DNA from: Balneola sp.
Lineage (GTDB): Bacteria > Bacteroidota > Rhodothermia > Balneolales > Balneolaceae
Assembly (NCBI GenBank): GCA_017643645.1
Contig: JAEPNB010000002.1
Span: 124,001-188,000 of the forward strand
Direction: 5' to 3'
Length of the DNA stretch: 64,000 bases
In this document: positions 18,596-27,387 of the stretch, piece after piece
How the letters are laid out: each line of letters starts with the position of its first letter
How positions within the stretch are numbered: position 1 is the first letter of the stretch
Program-made: the position numbers and the translations under genes
The notes under the pieces: model-generated
What the model was told of the DNA's origin: nothing
Seen by the model: the letters and a program-made list of their open reading frames with translations, nothing else
Databases searched by the model: none

Positions 18596-19793
18596 CCACT
18601 TTAACTTTAGAAGAATTTGGATCGCTTACATCAGCCCAGGCAGCTATAATTGAATTTTTATAGCTGCTTATTTGTGGGAACCCACTTTTTCTGCTCGATT
18701 CCATTAAAGAAAATTGAAATTCTTTCTGAATTTCTCCGTCTGTCGTGATCTTCTTTGCTACAAAAGATGCTTTTGACCGATCTTCCATGTTTCTTTCCAT
18801 CCAACTAACCATTACTTCGTTGTTCGAAATAAATTCAACATCGACTCTTCCAAGTGGATTACCGTAGTCCAAAATTACAGGCGCTTCAAAAGATTCTCCT
18901 TCGTTAGAGGAAAAAGCCATTTTTACCTTAGATATATCATTAGCACCTGTATACCATGCAACTACAACAGTTTGTCCGTTAGCGGCTATTGCAGGTCCGT
19001 TAACCGGACATGCTGCTATTTCCCAGCCATCTTCATGTACAGATTTTGGATCTTCCCATTTGCCATTCATAAAGCGGGAAATGTATGTATCCCGAATTTC
19101 ACCTTCAGTTCTGTCTCTGTAAGCAACAATAAATCCGTTTTGAGTTTTTACTGCAGCTGTTCCACAACAATCACAAACGCTTGCATCAATTAAGAAACTC
19201 TCTTCAATCTTTAAATCATTATTAACGAATGCTGACCTCAAAGTCATAGCTGAAGACAGGCCTGAGGTATGGCTATCATGTCCACCGGAACCGGCTGTAT
19301 TCCTGCCGTCTAACCAGATACTCAAAAATGTAGAATCAGAAGCTGGGGTCATGCTTACAAAGCCATGCTCGGTTGGTGTATTATCTTTATGAGGTGTAAT
19401 TACGTTTTCCCAGTCGTTAGCAGAACCGGCAATATTGACATTATAAGCGTAAGTACCTCCCGGAACTTTTTGGAGCCAATGCGCAGCAATTGCTTTTCCA
19501 TCTTGGCCAATTACTGAAGGAAAATCGGCCCAGTTTACAAACCAGCTATCAGATTTGCTGATGAGTTTTGGCTTTGACCATTGATCATCATCAAGAGAAG
19601 AATAAAACAGGGAAGAGGTATCTCCTTTAGATTCAACCCAACTTAGAAATACGGTCCCGGTGTTATCAGTAAAAAGACGGGGTAATGAAGCATTTTCACC
19701 ACTTGGAGATGGAAATTCTGAAACTGAATACTCTTTGTTAGATGTACAGTTTAAAATTATAGATAAAAAGATGCTAAGAAACAGAAGTCGCAT
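18582..19793 (-). CDS. Sialidase-fold (BNR-type) lipoprotein, function unknown
   Basis: A 403-residue lipoprotein (lipobox SIILNC, about Cys16). Repeated blocks such as GTVFLSWVES, TFLSIWLDG, TVVVAWYTG and MVSWMERN point to a six-bladed beta-propeller of the sialidase/exo-alpha-sialidase superfamily, but without clear Asp-box repeats or the catalytic arginine triad. A CDCCG motif near residue 207 could bind a metal or haem-like ligand. Not safely a sialidase. Its start overlaps the upstream membrane-protein gene by 20 bases. Confidence 0.75.
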   Translation of the reverse strand: MRLLFLSIFLSIILNCTSNKEYSVSEFPSPSGENASLPRLFTDNTGTVFLSWVESKGDTSSLFYSSLDDDQWSKPKLISKSDSWFVNWADFPSVIGQDGKAIAAHWLQKVPGGTYAYNVNIAGSANDWENVITPHKDNTPTEHGFVSMTPASDSTFLSIWLDGRNTAGSGGHDSHTSGLSSAMTLRSAFVNNDLKIEESFLIDASVCDCCGTAAVKTQNGFIVAYRDRTEGEIRDTYISRFMNGKWEDPKSVHEDGWEIAACPVNGPAIAANGQTVVVAWYTGANDISKVKMAFSSNEGESFEAPVILDYGNPLGRVDVEFISNNEVMVSWMERNMEDRSKASFVAKKITTDGEIQKEFQFSLMESSRKSGFPQISSYKNSIIAAWADVSDPNSSKVKVAILE

Positions 19794-20241
19794 TGTGAAC
19801 CTTATTTAATTTGTAAGTGAATTTTGCTGTAAATAAACCGAGAAGAGTTGTAATTGGAAACGTCATTAAATACCATAAAGGAACTACTTTAAGTGAAGCC
19901 AAAGTTTCAAAAACTAACCAAAAAATAATCAAAGAAGTAATAACATAAAATGCTTTTTTAGAGTGCGGATCAGCCATGCTAAGTGCTAACATAACTCCAA
20001 GCCATGTAGCCATAAATGAAACGAGATAAATAATAAGTATCCATGAAAAACCCGGTAAAGACTCTGCTCCAAAAAAGTAGAATTCCTGTTTGTGAAAGAA
20101 TGATATAATAATCCGGGAAAAGCCTTCAACAAATAAACTAAATCCGAAACCAAAAACCGCAGAAAAAAAAGCTTTCAATACAAAATATTTAAAAATTGAC
20201 GTATCACTTAATATAGAATAATTAATAATCAAGGTTAACAA
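19774..20241 (-). CDS. Four-helix membrane protein, unknown
   Basis: A 155-residue protein with about four membrane segments (about 20-50, 66-88, 95-115, 122-145). The only upstream start I see is TTG at 20241; no ATG lies near the N-terminus, so the start is uncertain. It precedes and overlaps the sialidase-fold lipoprotein gene by 20 bases, so they are probably co-expressed. No family recognised. Confidence 0.6.
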   Translation of the reverse strand: MLTLIINYSILSDTSIFKYFVLKAFFSAVFGFGFSLFVEGFSRIIISFFHKQEFYFFGAESLPGFSWILIIYLVSFMATWLGVMLALSMADPHSKKAFYVITSLIIFWLVFETLASLKVVPLWYLMTFPITTLLGLFTAKFTYKLNKVHNATSVS

Positions 20242-20290
20242 TTGATCGCTTAATTAGTATTTTCATTTCAAGAATTAATAAAGAATTTTT

Positions 20291-20797
20291 ATGAAAATAT
20301 TATACACTCTTGTATTAGCGATTCTTTTGGGATCGAGTGCCTTCGCTCAAGACACAAAAAAGGTAATCAAATTATCAGAACCTGTTCAGATTACGGATAC
20401 TTTTGAAGTTTATGGTGAAAAAGTGGGAGACTATGAAAAATCTAAAACACTTACTGAAGTTTTAATGGCTGATTATAATAACTCTTCTTCAGTTGTTGTT
20501 AGCACATCCATAGCCGAAGTATGTGAAAAGAAAGGCTGCTTTTTTATAGCTCAGGAAGGAGATTATTCTGCTCGAATCACGTTTAAGGATTACGGGTTCT
20601 TTGTCCCTACTGATTCAAAGGGAAAAGAGGTCACTATTATAGGGGAGCTAAGTAAGAAAGTGTTATCAGAAGAGAAGGCAAAGCATTACGCTGATGACGC
20701 CGGAAAAAGCACTGACAATATACAAGGAAAGCAAATCGAGTACTCAATAGTAGCATCAACAGTAATTATTCAAAAAGAAAGAAAAAATCAGGAATGA
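20291..20797 (+). CDS. DUF4920-type exported protein
   Basis: A 168-residue protein with a cleavable signal peptide (ends ...SSAFAQ). The body, with KTLTEVLMADYNNSSSVVV, AEVCEKKGCFFIAQEG and KDYGFFVPTDSKGK, matches what I know of DUF4920, an OB-like fold found in Bacteroidota with a C-x-x-x-G-C motif that may bind metal. Function is unknown. Its stop overlaps the next start by ATGA. Confidence 0.78.
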   Translation: MKILYTLVLAILLGSSAFAQDTKKVIKLSEPVQITDTFEVYGEKVGDYEKSKTLTEVLMADYNNSSSVVVSTSIAEVCEKKGCFFIAQEGDYSARITFKDYGFFVPTDSKGKEVTIIGELSKKVLSEEKAKHYADDAGKSTDNIQGKQIEYSIVASTVIIQKERKNQE

Positions 20798-21285
20798 ACG
20801 ATAACGATTTATTGAAGCCGGTAGAAGTAACATCAAGTGATAAACAATTAATGGAATCTCCCGAAGTGGAGAAGATTGCTAAAGATGTAATTGCAAAAAA
20901 CAATATGGAGTTTGGTCCCGCAGAGATCGGTTACTTTTTGGTTTACCCCAACATCTCAAAACAGAGAGCCGCAAAGTGCATGAAAGCAACCAGGGAAGTT
21001 AAGTACTACTCCGGTAACGATTATCTGATAGAGCTTTCAGGGGAATTATGGGATATGCTTGATACCAAAACTAAAGAGATGGTGCTTTACCATGAACTCA
21101 TGCATATTGATCCGTCTTTTAAGTCAAAGACTCAGGAATGGAAGATGAACCTAAGAAAACCTGATTTTGCTGATTTCTATACTATTAACGATAAGTATGG
21201 AAATGAATGGTATAAAACGGTTCAAGCTACTGCGTCTTCGTTATACGATCTGGATCCAAGACAAGAAAGCAAAGTTTCGCTTTAG
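20794..21285 (+). CDS. Putative zinc metallopeptidase (HExxH type)
   Basis: A 163-residue cytoplasmic protein. VLYHELMHIDP carries the HExxH zinc motif near residues 107-111, followed by acidic residues that could give the third ligand. The pattern resembles the 'putative phage metallopeptidase' family, in which a short conserved region AKCMKATREVKYYSG-like precedes the motif. No substrate is known. It is translationally coupled to the DUF4920 gene (4-base overlap) and ends by overlapping the convergent SUI1 gene (TTAG). Confidence 0.6.
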   Translation: MNDNDLLKPVEVTSSDKQLMESPEVEKIAKDVIAKNNMEFGPAEIGYFLVYPNISKQRAAKCMKATREVKYYSGNDYLIELSGELWDMLDTKTKEMVLYHELMHIDPSFKSKTQEWKMNLRKPDFADFYTINDKYGNEWYKTVQATASSLYDLDPRQESKVSL

Positions 21286-21503
21286 AAAGTAAACCCTTCT
21301 TTTTCAAGGAGGGGTTTTACACGCTCAACGTGGTTTCCTTGTATCTCAATCGTTTTACCTTTTACGGTTCCACCTGTTCCTAATTGCCCTTTTAATTTTT
21401 TGGCAATTTTTTCGATGTGTTGAGGATTATGTTGAATATTTTTGATGAGGGTTACTTCTTTACCTCTGCGACCTGACCGGTCTAGTGTGATTGTAACTTT
21501 CAT
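21282..21503 (-). CDS. SUI1/YciH-family translation initiation factor
   Basis: A 73-residue protein consisting almost only of the SUI1 domain: MKVTITLDRSGRRGKEVTLI, then KKLKGQLGTGGTVKGK and IEIQGNHVERV are classic eIF1/YciH motifs. It is shorter than YciH (about 108), lacking the N-terminal extension. It probably binds the 30S subunit and tunes start-site fidelity. It directly abuts the stop of the MATE transporter gene. Confidence 0.9.
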   Translation of the reverse strand: MKVTITLDRSGRRGKEVTLIKNIQHNPQHIEKIAKKLKGQLGTGGTVKGKTIEIQGNHVERVKPLLEKEGFTF

Positions 21504-22919
21504 TTAAACTTTTGTTGTTTTCCATTTACCACGTTTGAATAATATAAAGCCGATTATTCCCAATAAAGTTTCAGAAACTACTATTGAATAAAAAACGCCT
21601 TCTTCTGCCAGCCCTAAATGCATTGCTAAAAAATAAGCCAAAGGAATTTCAACAATCCAAAAACAAACTAGATTGATCAGGGTAGGAGTGAAGGTGTCAC
21701 CTGCTACATTAAAGGCCTGAATGATAACCATCCCAAAAGCATAGGCTAAATAACCATAGCTCATTATTCGTAAACATCTGGCTCCTACGTCTATAATGGC
21801 TTCGTCAGAAGTAAAAATGCCCATCAATAATTCAGCATTAGTAAAGAATATTAATCCAACAATTCCAAGGAAAACCATGTTTGCAAAAGCAGAAATCCAG
21901 GTTGATCTTTCAGCTCTTTCAGGCTGATTCGCACCAAGATTCTGACCTACTAAGGTTGCAGCAGCATTACTCATTCCCCATGAAGGTAAAATCGAAAAAA
22001 TTAAAATTCGTACTGCGATGGTATAACCCGCTAAAGACACACTGCCAAACTCAGCAATTATCCTCACCAAACCGATCCAGCTACTTGTTGCAATTATAAA
22101 TTGACCAATTCCTCCTAGGGAAACTCTTATTAAGTTAGACATTATATCCCATCTCAGCACAAGGTGCTTTTTTAGGACATTAATTCTGGTCTTTCCATCA
22201 AAAAGTTTATAGCACTGATATCCAACTCCAATTCCACGTCCTATGGATGTGGCAACAGCTGCTCCGGCTATACCCATTTCCGGAAATATCCATAATCCGA
22301 AAATTAAAACAGGGTCTAAAATGATATTTATTCCATTTGCAATGATCAGGGTGCGCATAGCAATATTAGCGTCTCCTGCTCCTCTGTATACTGAGTTAAT
22401 CACAAAGATCAGCATGATCACAAAATTCGTGCTGAACATTATAGTGGTGTAGACAGAAAAATCGGAAATAATTTGTCCTGTAGCACCCATCAAGGCTAGT
22501 AACTCAGGAGCAAAATACCCTCCGAAAATAGCGATAGGTGTGGATACTAAAATTCCCGCAATTATTGCCTGAACTGCGGTTATTGATGCTTTGTCGTAGT
22601 TTTTTTCTCCGAACCTTCGGGATACCACAGCTGTAGTAGCCATAGCAAATCCAATGGCAATTGCGTAAATCAGTGTCATCAGGGATTCTGTTATCCCAAC
22701 TGTAGCAATTGCTTCTGCACCTAATTTGGAAACAAAGAAAATATCTACAACTGCAAATACGGACTCCATCAACATTTCCAAAACCATAGGAATAGAAAGA
22801 ACCAGAATTGCTTTTCCGATACTTCCTTTGGTGAAGTCTTTATCTGTTCCGGAAAGCGAGGCTTTTACTTCACTCCAAATTGAAGCTTCTTTAGATTGAT
22901 TCTCCTCGCTTGGTACCAT
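21504..22919 (-). CDS. MATE-family multidrug efflux transporter
   Basis: Inner-membrane cation-drug antiporter of 471 residues with about 12 membrane segments in two MatE halves. The first half begins ILVLSIPMVLEMLMESVFAV with DIFFVSKLG, the typical MATE opening; the second begins after about residue 265 (LGGIGQFIIATSSWIGLV) with the MSNAAATLVGQNLGA motif. Substrates cannot be predicted. It lies between an unknown AAA-like gene (4-base gap) and SUI1 on the same strand. Confidence 0.92.
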   Translation of the reverse strand: MVPSEENQSKEASIWSEVKASLSGTDKDFTKGSIGKAILVLSIPMVLEMLMESVFAVVDIFFVSKLGAEAIATVGITESLMTLIYAIAIGFAMATTAVVSRRFGEKNYDKASITAVQAIIAGILVSTPIAIFGGYFAPELLALMGATGQIISDFSVYTTIMFSTNFVIMLIFVINSVYRGAGDANIAMRTLIIANGINIILDPVLIFGLWIFPEMGIAGAAVATSIGRGIGVGYQCYKLFDGKTRINVLKKHLVLRWDIMSNLIRVSLGGIGQFIIATSSWIGLVRIIAEFGSVSLAGYTIAVRILIFSILPSWGMSNAAATLVGQNLGANQPERAERSTWISAFANMVFLGIVGLIFFTNAELLMGIFTSDEAIIDVGARCLRIMSYGYLAYAFGMVIIQAFNVAGDTFTPTLINLVCFWIVEIPLAYFLAMHLGLAEEGVFYSIVVSETLLGIIGFILFKRGKWKTTKV

Positions 22920-22923
22920 TTAG

Positions 22924-23466
22924 TTAAACCGGGCGACGGGAGGGAAGGTTTGAACCGTTTACTCTAACCTGACTCAGCCAGAAAAAAACCTTTTCAATTA
23001 TTGATGAAGGAACTCTAAATCTTACAATTGCATCAGCAACTCTTTCAATAGCTTTATCCAAATGATTTTCGTTCTCAAATTCGATAATACAAGAGCAATT
23101 CAACTCCTTTAATTTATTGATAAAGTATTTTTCCTGTGGAGTAGCATATTTCACAACAGAATATGTATGCCCAACATATACACCACATAGTTGTTCTGCG
23201 TTCTTGAAAATAATAAGTGAACTTATTGATGATAGACGCTCAAAGAGTTGATCTAATTTTTTATAAGTTTCAGTTTCTGAACCAGAAATATGATCTTCTA
23301 ATGAAACATGAATGGAATCGCCCATAACTTCAGTTTCAAACTGGCTCAAAGCATACTTTCTATTTTCGGCGAAATTGCCGGCAAATACTATCACTCTTTT
23401 TTTCTCTGTATCGTTTCTGAAGTTTTTAAGAAACTCTTTATAAGAGGTACTGTTAAAGTCGAACAT
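22924..23466 (-). CDS. Degenerate AAA-like protein, unknown
   Basis: A 180-residue protein. VIVFAGNF (25-32), SLIIFKNAEQL (83-93), a long linker, CSCIIEFENENHLD (124-137) and a helical tail follow the strand order of an AAA+ core, with SLIIFKNAEQL in the Walker B position and the later strand like sensor 1. There is no P-loop Gly-Lys-Ser/Thr and no DE pair, so it should not hydrolyse ATP if this reading is right. It sits 4 bases before the MATE gene. Family not recognised; the fold is inference. Confidence 0.5.
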   Translation of the reverse strand: MFDFNSTSYKEFLKNFRNDTEKKRVIVFAGNFAENRKYALSQFETEVMGDSIHVSLEDHISGSETETYKKLDQLFERLSSISSLIIFKNAEQLCGVYVGHTYSVVKYATPQEKYFINKLKELNCSCIIEFENENHLDKAIERVADAIVRFRVPSSIIEKVFFWLSQVRVNGSNLPSRRPV

Positions 23467-23497
23467 TTATATAAAAATTAGTATATCTCGTTTTGAA

Positions 23498-24916
23498 TTA
23501 GTTTGCGCGTTTTGCCCTAAAACCTGAAATAGGAAAAGACGCGACTTTCCCTTGAGGAGTAGTAACTCTTATGGTAATCGTCGTTCCTCCTCTGTCATTG
23601 GCTACTTCATCGGTATCGCTCACAGAAAATGAAAATTGTGTTGCTCCAACACCAGTAGTAATATAATCACCTAGTGTAAAATTCGCATCACCATTAGCAT
23701 CTAAACCTTGCCCCACTTCTACAGTAAACCGTGTTCCGGCAGCTAAAGGGTTTCCATTCTGATCGGTTGCCGTAAATGTAAAGTTTTCACCCCCGTTTGG
23801 TGGAATATCAAAAGTTGTTGGATTTACATTAGTAATTTGAGGTATTCCGGAAAATAAGCCAACTGCATCTTTCGAAATAACAGCGTCATTTTCGTCAACT
23901 GTACTTGCTGTAATTGTTACCAGACCATTAGCGGGTCTAGGATCAGCAGATATTAATTCAACTGATGCAATACCATCATTGTTGGTTACACCTGAACCTT
24001 GGATAATTCCCCCTGTAGTATTGAAGTATACTACAGTGCCCGGCTTTACCGGATTACTGAATTTATCACCTAAAACAACAGTTATAGTACTTCGAATATT
24101 ATTGATATTAAAACCTTCTATGTTTGAAGGGGTAGAGGTAATACTGAAGTGATCACTGTCAGGAAACCCGCCATGTATAGCTACAATGACCGGGGTAGAA
24201 CGAACGGGGGTACCATCATCTCTGGTAATGCTTGCTTGGATTTTGACCGGCCCTGCTCGGTTACCGCTAAATAAAGCAGCTGTAACTTTGCCTTCTGAAT
24301 TAGTTTCTAAACTGGAAGGAGTTATATCTTCTCCACCACCGGGACCGGAAAGTATTTGAAAGTCAACTGTTGCCCGATTATCATTTGTAAGAGAACGACC
24401 CGCTGAATCCTGAACCTCAAATGTAAATGGAGTACTAATTGCATCTCCTGTTTCTGCAATATTTATTGCTTGTCTTGAGATACTGGTTAAAATAATTTGT
24501 GCAGGTCCAGCAGAAGGTCCTGCAACGCCTTCTCCATCATCATCTCCATCTTCGTCATCACTGCCTTCTTCGGAGAGTTCAATCGGATTTTCCAGATTAA
24601 TAGTTTGGCCGGGAGTTGCAGGTACATTTACAATAGTATTATCGAAGCCTGTTTTCCCTACTTGTAAAGTAATTTCTGTAGCTTCATTTACATTTAGTCC
24701 TGTAATTGTAAAAGCACCAAGTTCGTCCGTAACTCTTGATTCATTCAAAAATTCCTGAGGAGCCGTAATTCTAACTACAGCATCCGGTATTGGAGCATTA
24801 GAGCTAGCATTCACTACACTACCTGAGATTACGACTTCATTATCGCTCTGAGATTCACACGCTGAAACTATCGCAATGAGAATTATTATAAAGCTGACTA
24901 GATGATATTTTTTCAT
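23498..24916 (-). CDS. Ig-like domain surface lipoprotein
   Basis: A 472-residue lipoprotein (lipobox IVSAC, Cys20). A carboxypeptidase-regulatory-like domain (about 28-110: SGSVVNASSNAPIPDAVV) is followed by an acidic linker (EEGSDDEDGDDDGEG, about 113-127). Then come about three bacterial Ig-like (Big_1/invasin type) domains; markers are TPFTFEVQDSAGRSLT, GKVTAALFSG, GIASVELISADPRP and FTFTATDQNGNPLAAG. Such proteins are surface-exposed adhesion or scaffold factors; the ligand is unknown. Confidence 0.82.
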   Translation of the reverse strand: MKKYHLVSFIIILIAIVSACESQSDNEVVISGSVVNASSNAPIPDAVVRITAPQEFLNESRVTDELGAFTITGLNVNEATEITLQVGKTGFDNTIVNVPATPGQTINLENPIELSEEGSDDEDGDDDGEGVAGPSAGPAQIILTSISRQAINIAETGDAISTPFTFEVQDSAGRSLTNDNRATVDFQILSGPGGGEDITPSSLETNSEGKVTAALFSGNRAGPVKIQASITRDDGTPVRSTPVIVAIHGGFPDSDHFSITSTPSNIEGFNINNIRSTITVVLGDKFSNPVKPGTVVYFNTTGGIIQGSGVTNNDGIASVELISADPRPANGLVTITASTVDENDAVISKDAVGLFSGIPQITNVNPTTFDIPPNGGENFTFTATDQNGNPLAAGTRFTVEVGQGLDANGDANFTLGDYITTGVGATQFSFSVSDTDEVANDRGGTTITIRVTTPQGKVASFPISGFRAKRAN

Positions 24917-25030
24917 GGCTTTTTCCTAAAGAGATAATTAAAAGTGAGTAAAGTTACATATTATTTTATCGTCTTGGAAAGTTAATTTCTTAAAAAAACA
25001 GACTTGCTGATCTAAACTGTACAAGTTATA

Positions 25031-26254
25031 CTATTCCACAATTGAAGGTTCAGGAATAGGAGTGGATTTCAGCTTTGGTTCAGGTACGAATTTCCAAACT
25101 ACCAATGCAGTTAAAAATATAGCAAATGCTCCAAAATAGGTATTGCTGGCATATCCTTTAATAGAATAAAGAGGGCCTGCTACGGTTCCTCCAAGTCCAT
25201 ATCCAACTTGTCCAATTGCAACCAATAAACTCATCATCGTTCCTCTGTTGTTAGATTTCACTAACTCGGAAGACAAAGCCTGAAAGGGGCTGATTCTCAT
25301 TGCAATCAAAATCATAGCAACCGGAAATAAAATAAATGCAAAAGACAGCTCAGTAATAAAGAAGGTTGTGCCGGTCATTAAAACAGAAAGTCCCAGACAT
25401 GAGGTGATGATCATGTTTTTTCTACCAATTTTGTCAGATATCCATCCTGAACTTGGTCCAGCAATAACATTAGCAATACCGCCAACAGCAAATATATAAC
25501 CTATAGTAGTTAAAGAAGAATCGAATGAATCTTCCAACCAAGTGGGGAAGTAAATTATAAAAACAGATAGACTAAGAAACATTAATAAGTAACAAAGGGC
25601 CACAAAACTCACATCTTTTCTTTTGAGCAGGTTTATATATTTAGTAAACGTAGAAAGTATTGTAAGTTTGTCAGTATGAAGCTCAACATCAGGTTGAGGA
25701 ACCTTAATATATATAAGTATAAAAGTAAGCGACATTACAATCCCAAAAACGAGGAAGGGAGATTTAAAACCGAATTGCTCAGCGAGAAATGTACCTAAAG
25801 GTATTCCAAGTATTTGTCCAACAGCTATTCCACTCATTACCCAACCATTTGCCCATCCTCTTTTTTCATACGGGAAATAATCACCAACATAAGCTACTGC
25901 CGCTCCACTTAATACACCACCTGCCATTCCAGCCATCGCTCTAACCAATAAAAAACTTTTAAAATCAACCACAAGCGTATGGCAGAATAAAAAAACTGCC
26001 ATACCACCCGTCCCTATCAGTAGAATTTTGCGACGACCGATCTTATCTGAAAATGGCCCCATAATAATGGCAAATACACCAACCATTACAGCATAAACCG
26101 TAATTAAATTACCAAGTAGTTCAATAGGGGTGTTTAGACTTTGCCCAATTTCAGGTAAGATAGGAGCTATAATCATAATTTGACTACTGGCTGAAAAAAC
26201 CAGTAACCATAATGAAAACAATATAAAATATGGAGTTGTAGAATTGTATTTCAT
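25031..26254 (-). CDS. MFS transporter
   Basis: A 407-residue permease with 12 membrane segments. Motif A is GPFSDKIGRRK (66-76), with a second copy GWISDKIGRKN in the C-terminal half. Motif C-like glycines (GMAGGVLSGAAVAYVGDYFP) suggest a drug:H+ antiporter of the DHA1 group. Substrate unknown. Transcribed divergently from the pilin-like gene. Confidence 0.9.
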   Translation of the reverse strand: MKYNSTTPYFILFSLWLLVFSASSQIMIIAPILPEIGQSLNTPIELLGNLITVYAVMVGVFAIIMGPFSDKIGRRKILLIGTGGMAVFLFCHTLVVDFKSFLLVRAMAGMAGGVLSGAAVAYVGDYFPYEKRGWANGWVMSGIAVGQILGIPLGTFLAEQFGFKSPFLVFGIVMSLTFILIYIKVPQPDVELHTDKLTILSTFTKYINLLKRKDVSFVALCYLLMFLSLSVFIIYFPTWLEDSFDSSLTTIGYIFAVGGIANVIAGPSSGWISDKIGRKNMIITSCLGLSVLMTGTTFFITELSFAFILFPVAMILIAMRISPFQALSSELVKSNNRGTMMSLLVAIGQVGYGLGGTVAGPLYSIKGYASNTYFGAFAIFLTALVVWKFVPEPKLKSTPIPEPSIVE

Positions 26255-26522
26255 AAATATATTTGAAAAAGTAACATAACAACTTAAACTTCTTCAAAAA
26301 AATGTCGATACTATTTATATCAGCTGTTAACCAATTATTACATTGGACAGATAAGTTGTAGTGTTGATTTTTTTTTGTAATTTTTTGAGGAATCAACACT
26401 CTTGATATTAAATAAGCTTAACGCGGATAAGCAATTTCTAATTTATTTTTAGAAAATGTTTTAAGAAATTGAATTATAAATTATATTAACAACAAACAAA
26501 CAACAATAAATAGGTATACCCA
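26255..26522. promoter_or_regulatory. Divergent promoter region, MFS gene and pilin-like gene
   Basis: 268 AT-rich bases that must hold the promoters of both divergent genes. The clearest element is a perfect 10-bp inverted repeat described separately. The last 80 bases before the pilin ATG are almost free of G and C and likely form an unstructured leader. No clear -33/-7 or sigma-54 (GG-N10-GC) site was recognised. Confidence 0.45.
26360..26400. repeat. 10-bp perfect inverted repeat upstream of the pilin-like gene
   Basis: AGTGTTGATT (26360-26369) is exactly complementary to AATCAACACT (26391-26400), with a T-rich 21-base spacer. It lacks a T-run after either arm, so it is not a simple terminator. 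It could be a regulator-binding site or an RNA hairpin in the pilin leader. Confidence 0.6.
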
Positions 26523-26963
26523 ATGGGACAACAACAATTACTTCTAGTTATACTAGTAACAATAATCGTAGGTATTGCAACTGTAGTTGCAATTAACACT
26601 TTCTCAAGCGCAGCTGATTCAGCTAACTTGGATGCAGTTCGTCAAGACGTTGCAAATATTGCAGCTTCAGCGCAGAGCTACTATATGAAGCCTACACAGT
26701 TAGGTGGTGGTGGTCAGGATTTCACTGGTATCACATTTAATAACTTATCTTTTGCGTCAGATACTATTGACCAAGGAGACTTGTTATCAGCACTTAATGC
26801 TAACGGTAAGTATGTTCTTAGTGCAGCTGGAGCAACTCAGTTCACTATTACAGCACATCCAAACAGTGATCCTGATTTTGACGGAACAATTGGTGATGTC
26901 GCTACTAACACAATGGCAGCTGATGTTACTAGAGATGATTTGAGCTGGACTGATAATAACTAA
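26523..26963 (+). CDS. Pilin-like protein with minimal leader
   Basis: A 146-residue protein likely to be the filament subunit of the pilus-like machine downstream. MGQQQ is followed at once by a ~20-residue hydrophobic helix (LLLVILVTIIVGIATVVAIN), then an amphipathic stretch (ADSANLDAVRQDVANIAAS) and a small globular region, as in type IV pilins. The leader would be only MG, with Gly2 at the cleavage position, and mature position 5 is Leu, not the usual Glu. There is no cysteine pair. A strong terminator separates it from the pilus genes, which would give excess subunit. Pilin identity is inference. Confidence 0.7.
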   Translation: MGQQQLLLVILVTIIVGIATVVAINTFSSAADSANLDAVRQDVANIAASAQSYYMKPTQLGGGGQDFTGITFNNLSFASDTIDQGDLLSALNANGKYVLSAAGATQFTITAHPNSDPDFDGTIGDVATNTMAADVTRDDLSWTDNN

Positions 26964-26985
26964 TATTTATCCAAGTCTTATATTT

Positions 26986-27018
26986 AAGGACTTCATTTTA
27001 AATGAAGTCCTTTTTTTT
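26986..27018 (+). terminator. Strong terminator after the pilin-like gene
   Basis: AAGGACTTCATTT (26986-26998) pairs with AAATGAAGTCCTT (27000-27012) and runs into eight T. It would limit read-through from the pilin gene into the pilus assembly operon. Confidence 0.92.
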
Positions 27019-27081
27019 TAGATTAAAGAAAGCATACATAGTAGCAGTTTTTAAAAAACGCTGTTAGAAGTAGAAGGAATA

Positions 27082-27369
27082 ATGACATTAGATTCTATGA
27101 ATATATTTCCGGAAGCTCAAAAGGATGTAGATAATCAAATTGTGCTGAATACAGTATTTTATTCAAACTCTTTCTATATCAAACCTGATATTATAGAGTG
27201 TAGCACTTATCGGTTTAAAAGTTTTTTAGATGAATCAATTTTGAATAAGGTAATTTATAATGAATACTGTTTACTTAATTATAAATCCGGTTCAAGTTCT
27301 ATTCAAGAATTCTCATCGACTTTGGGTTGGGCGGGCATTTCTAACCTATATATAACAAATTTGGCATAA
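27082..27369 (+). CDS. Small protein of unknown function at the head of the pilus operon
   Basis: A 95-residue protein, not recognised. An AAGGA site lies just before the ATG. There is no signal peptide or membrane segment. It is rich in Asn, Ser, Tyr and Ile, and contains two cysteines (about 40 and 63). It sits 18 bases before the PilC gene, so it is likely part of the pilus operon; possible roles are regulator, chaperone or adaptor. No more can be supported. Confidence 0.6.
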   Translation: MTLDSMNIFPEAQKDVDNQIVLNTVFYSNSFYIKPDIIECSTYRFKSFLDESILNKVIYNEYCLLNYKSGSSSIQEFSSTLGWAGISNLYITNLA

Positions 27370-27387
27370 CCTGGAGTTACTCTTAAC

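Noticed and set aside
20794-21285. Prophage remnant, based on the phage-type metallopeptidase
   Set aside because: No integrase, capsid, terminase or attachment repeats nearby; the gene is coupled to an ordinary exported-protein gene.
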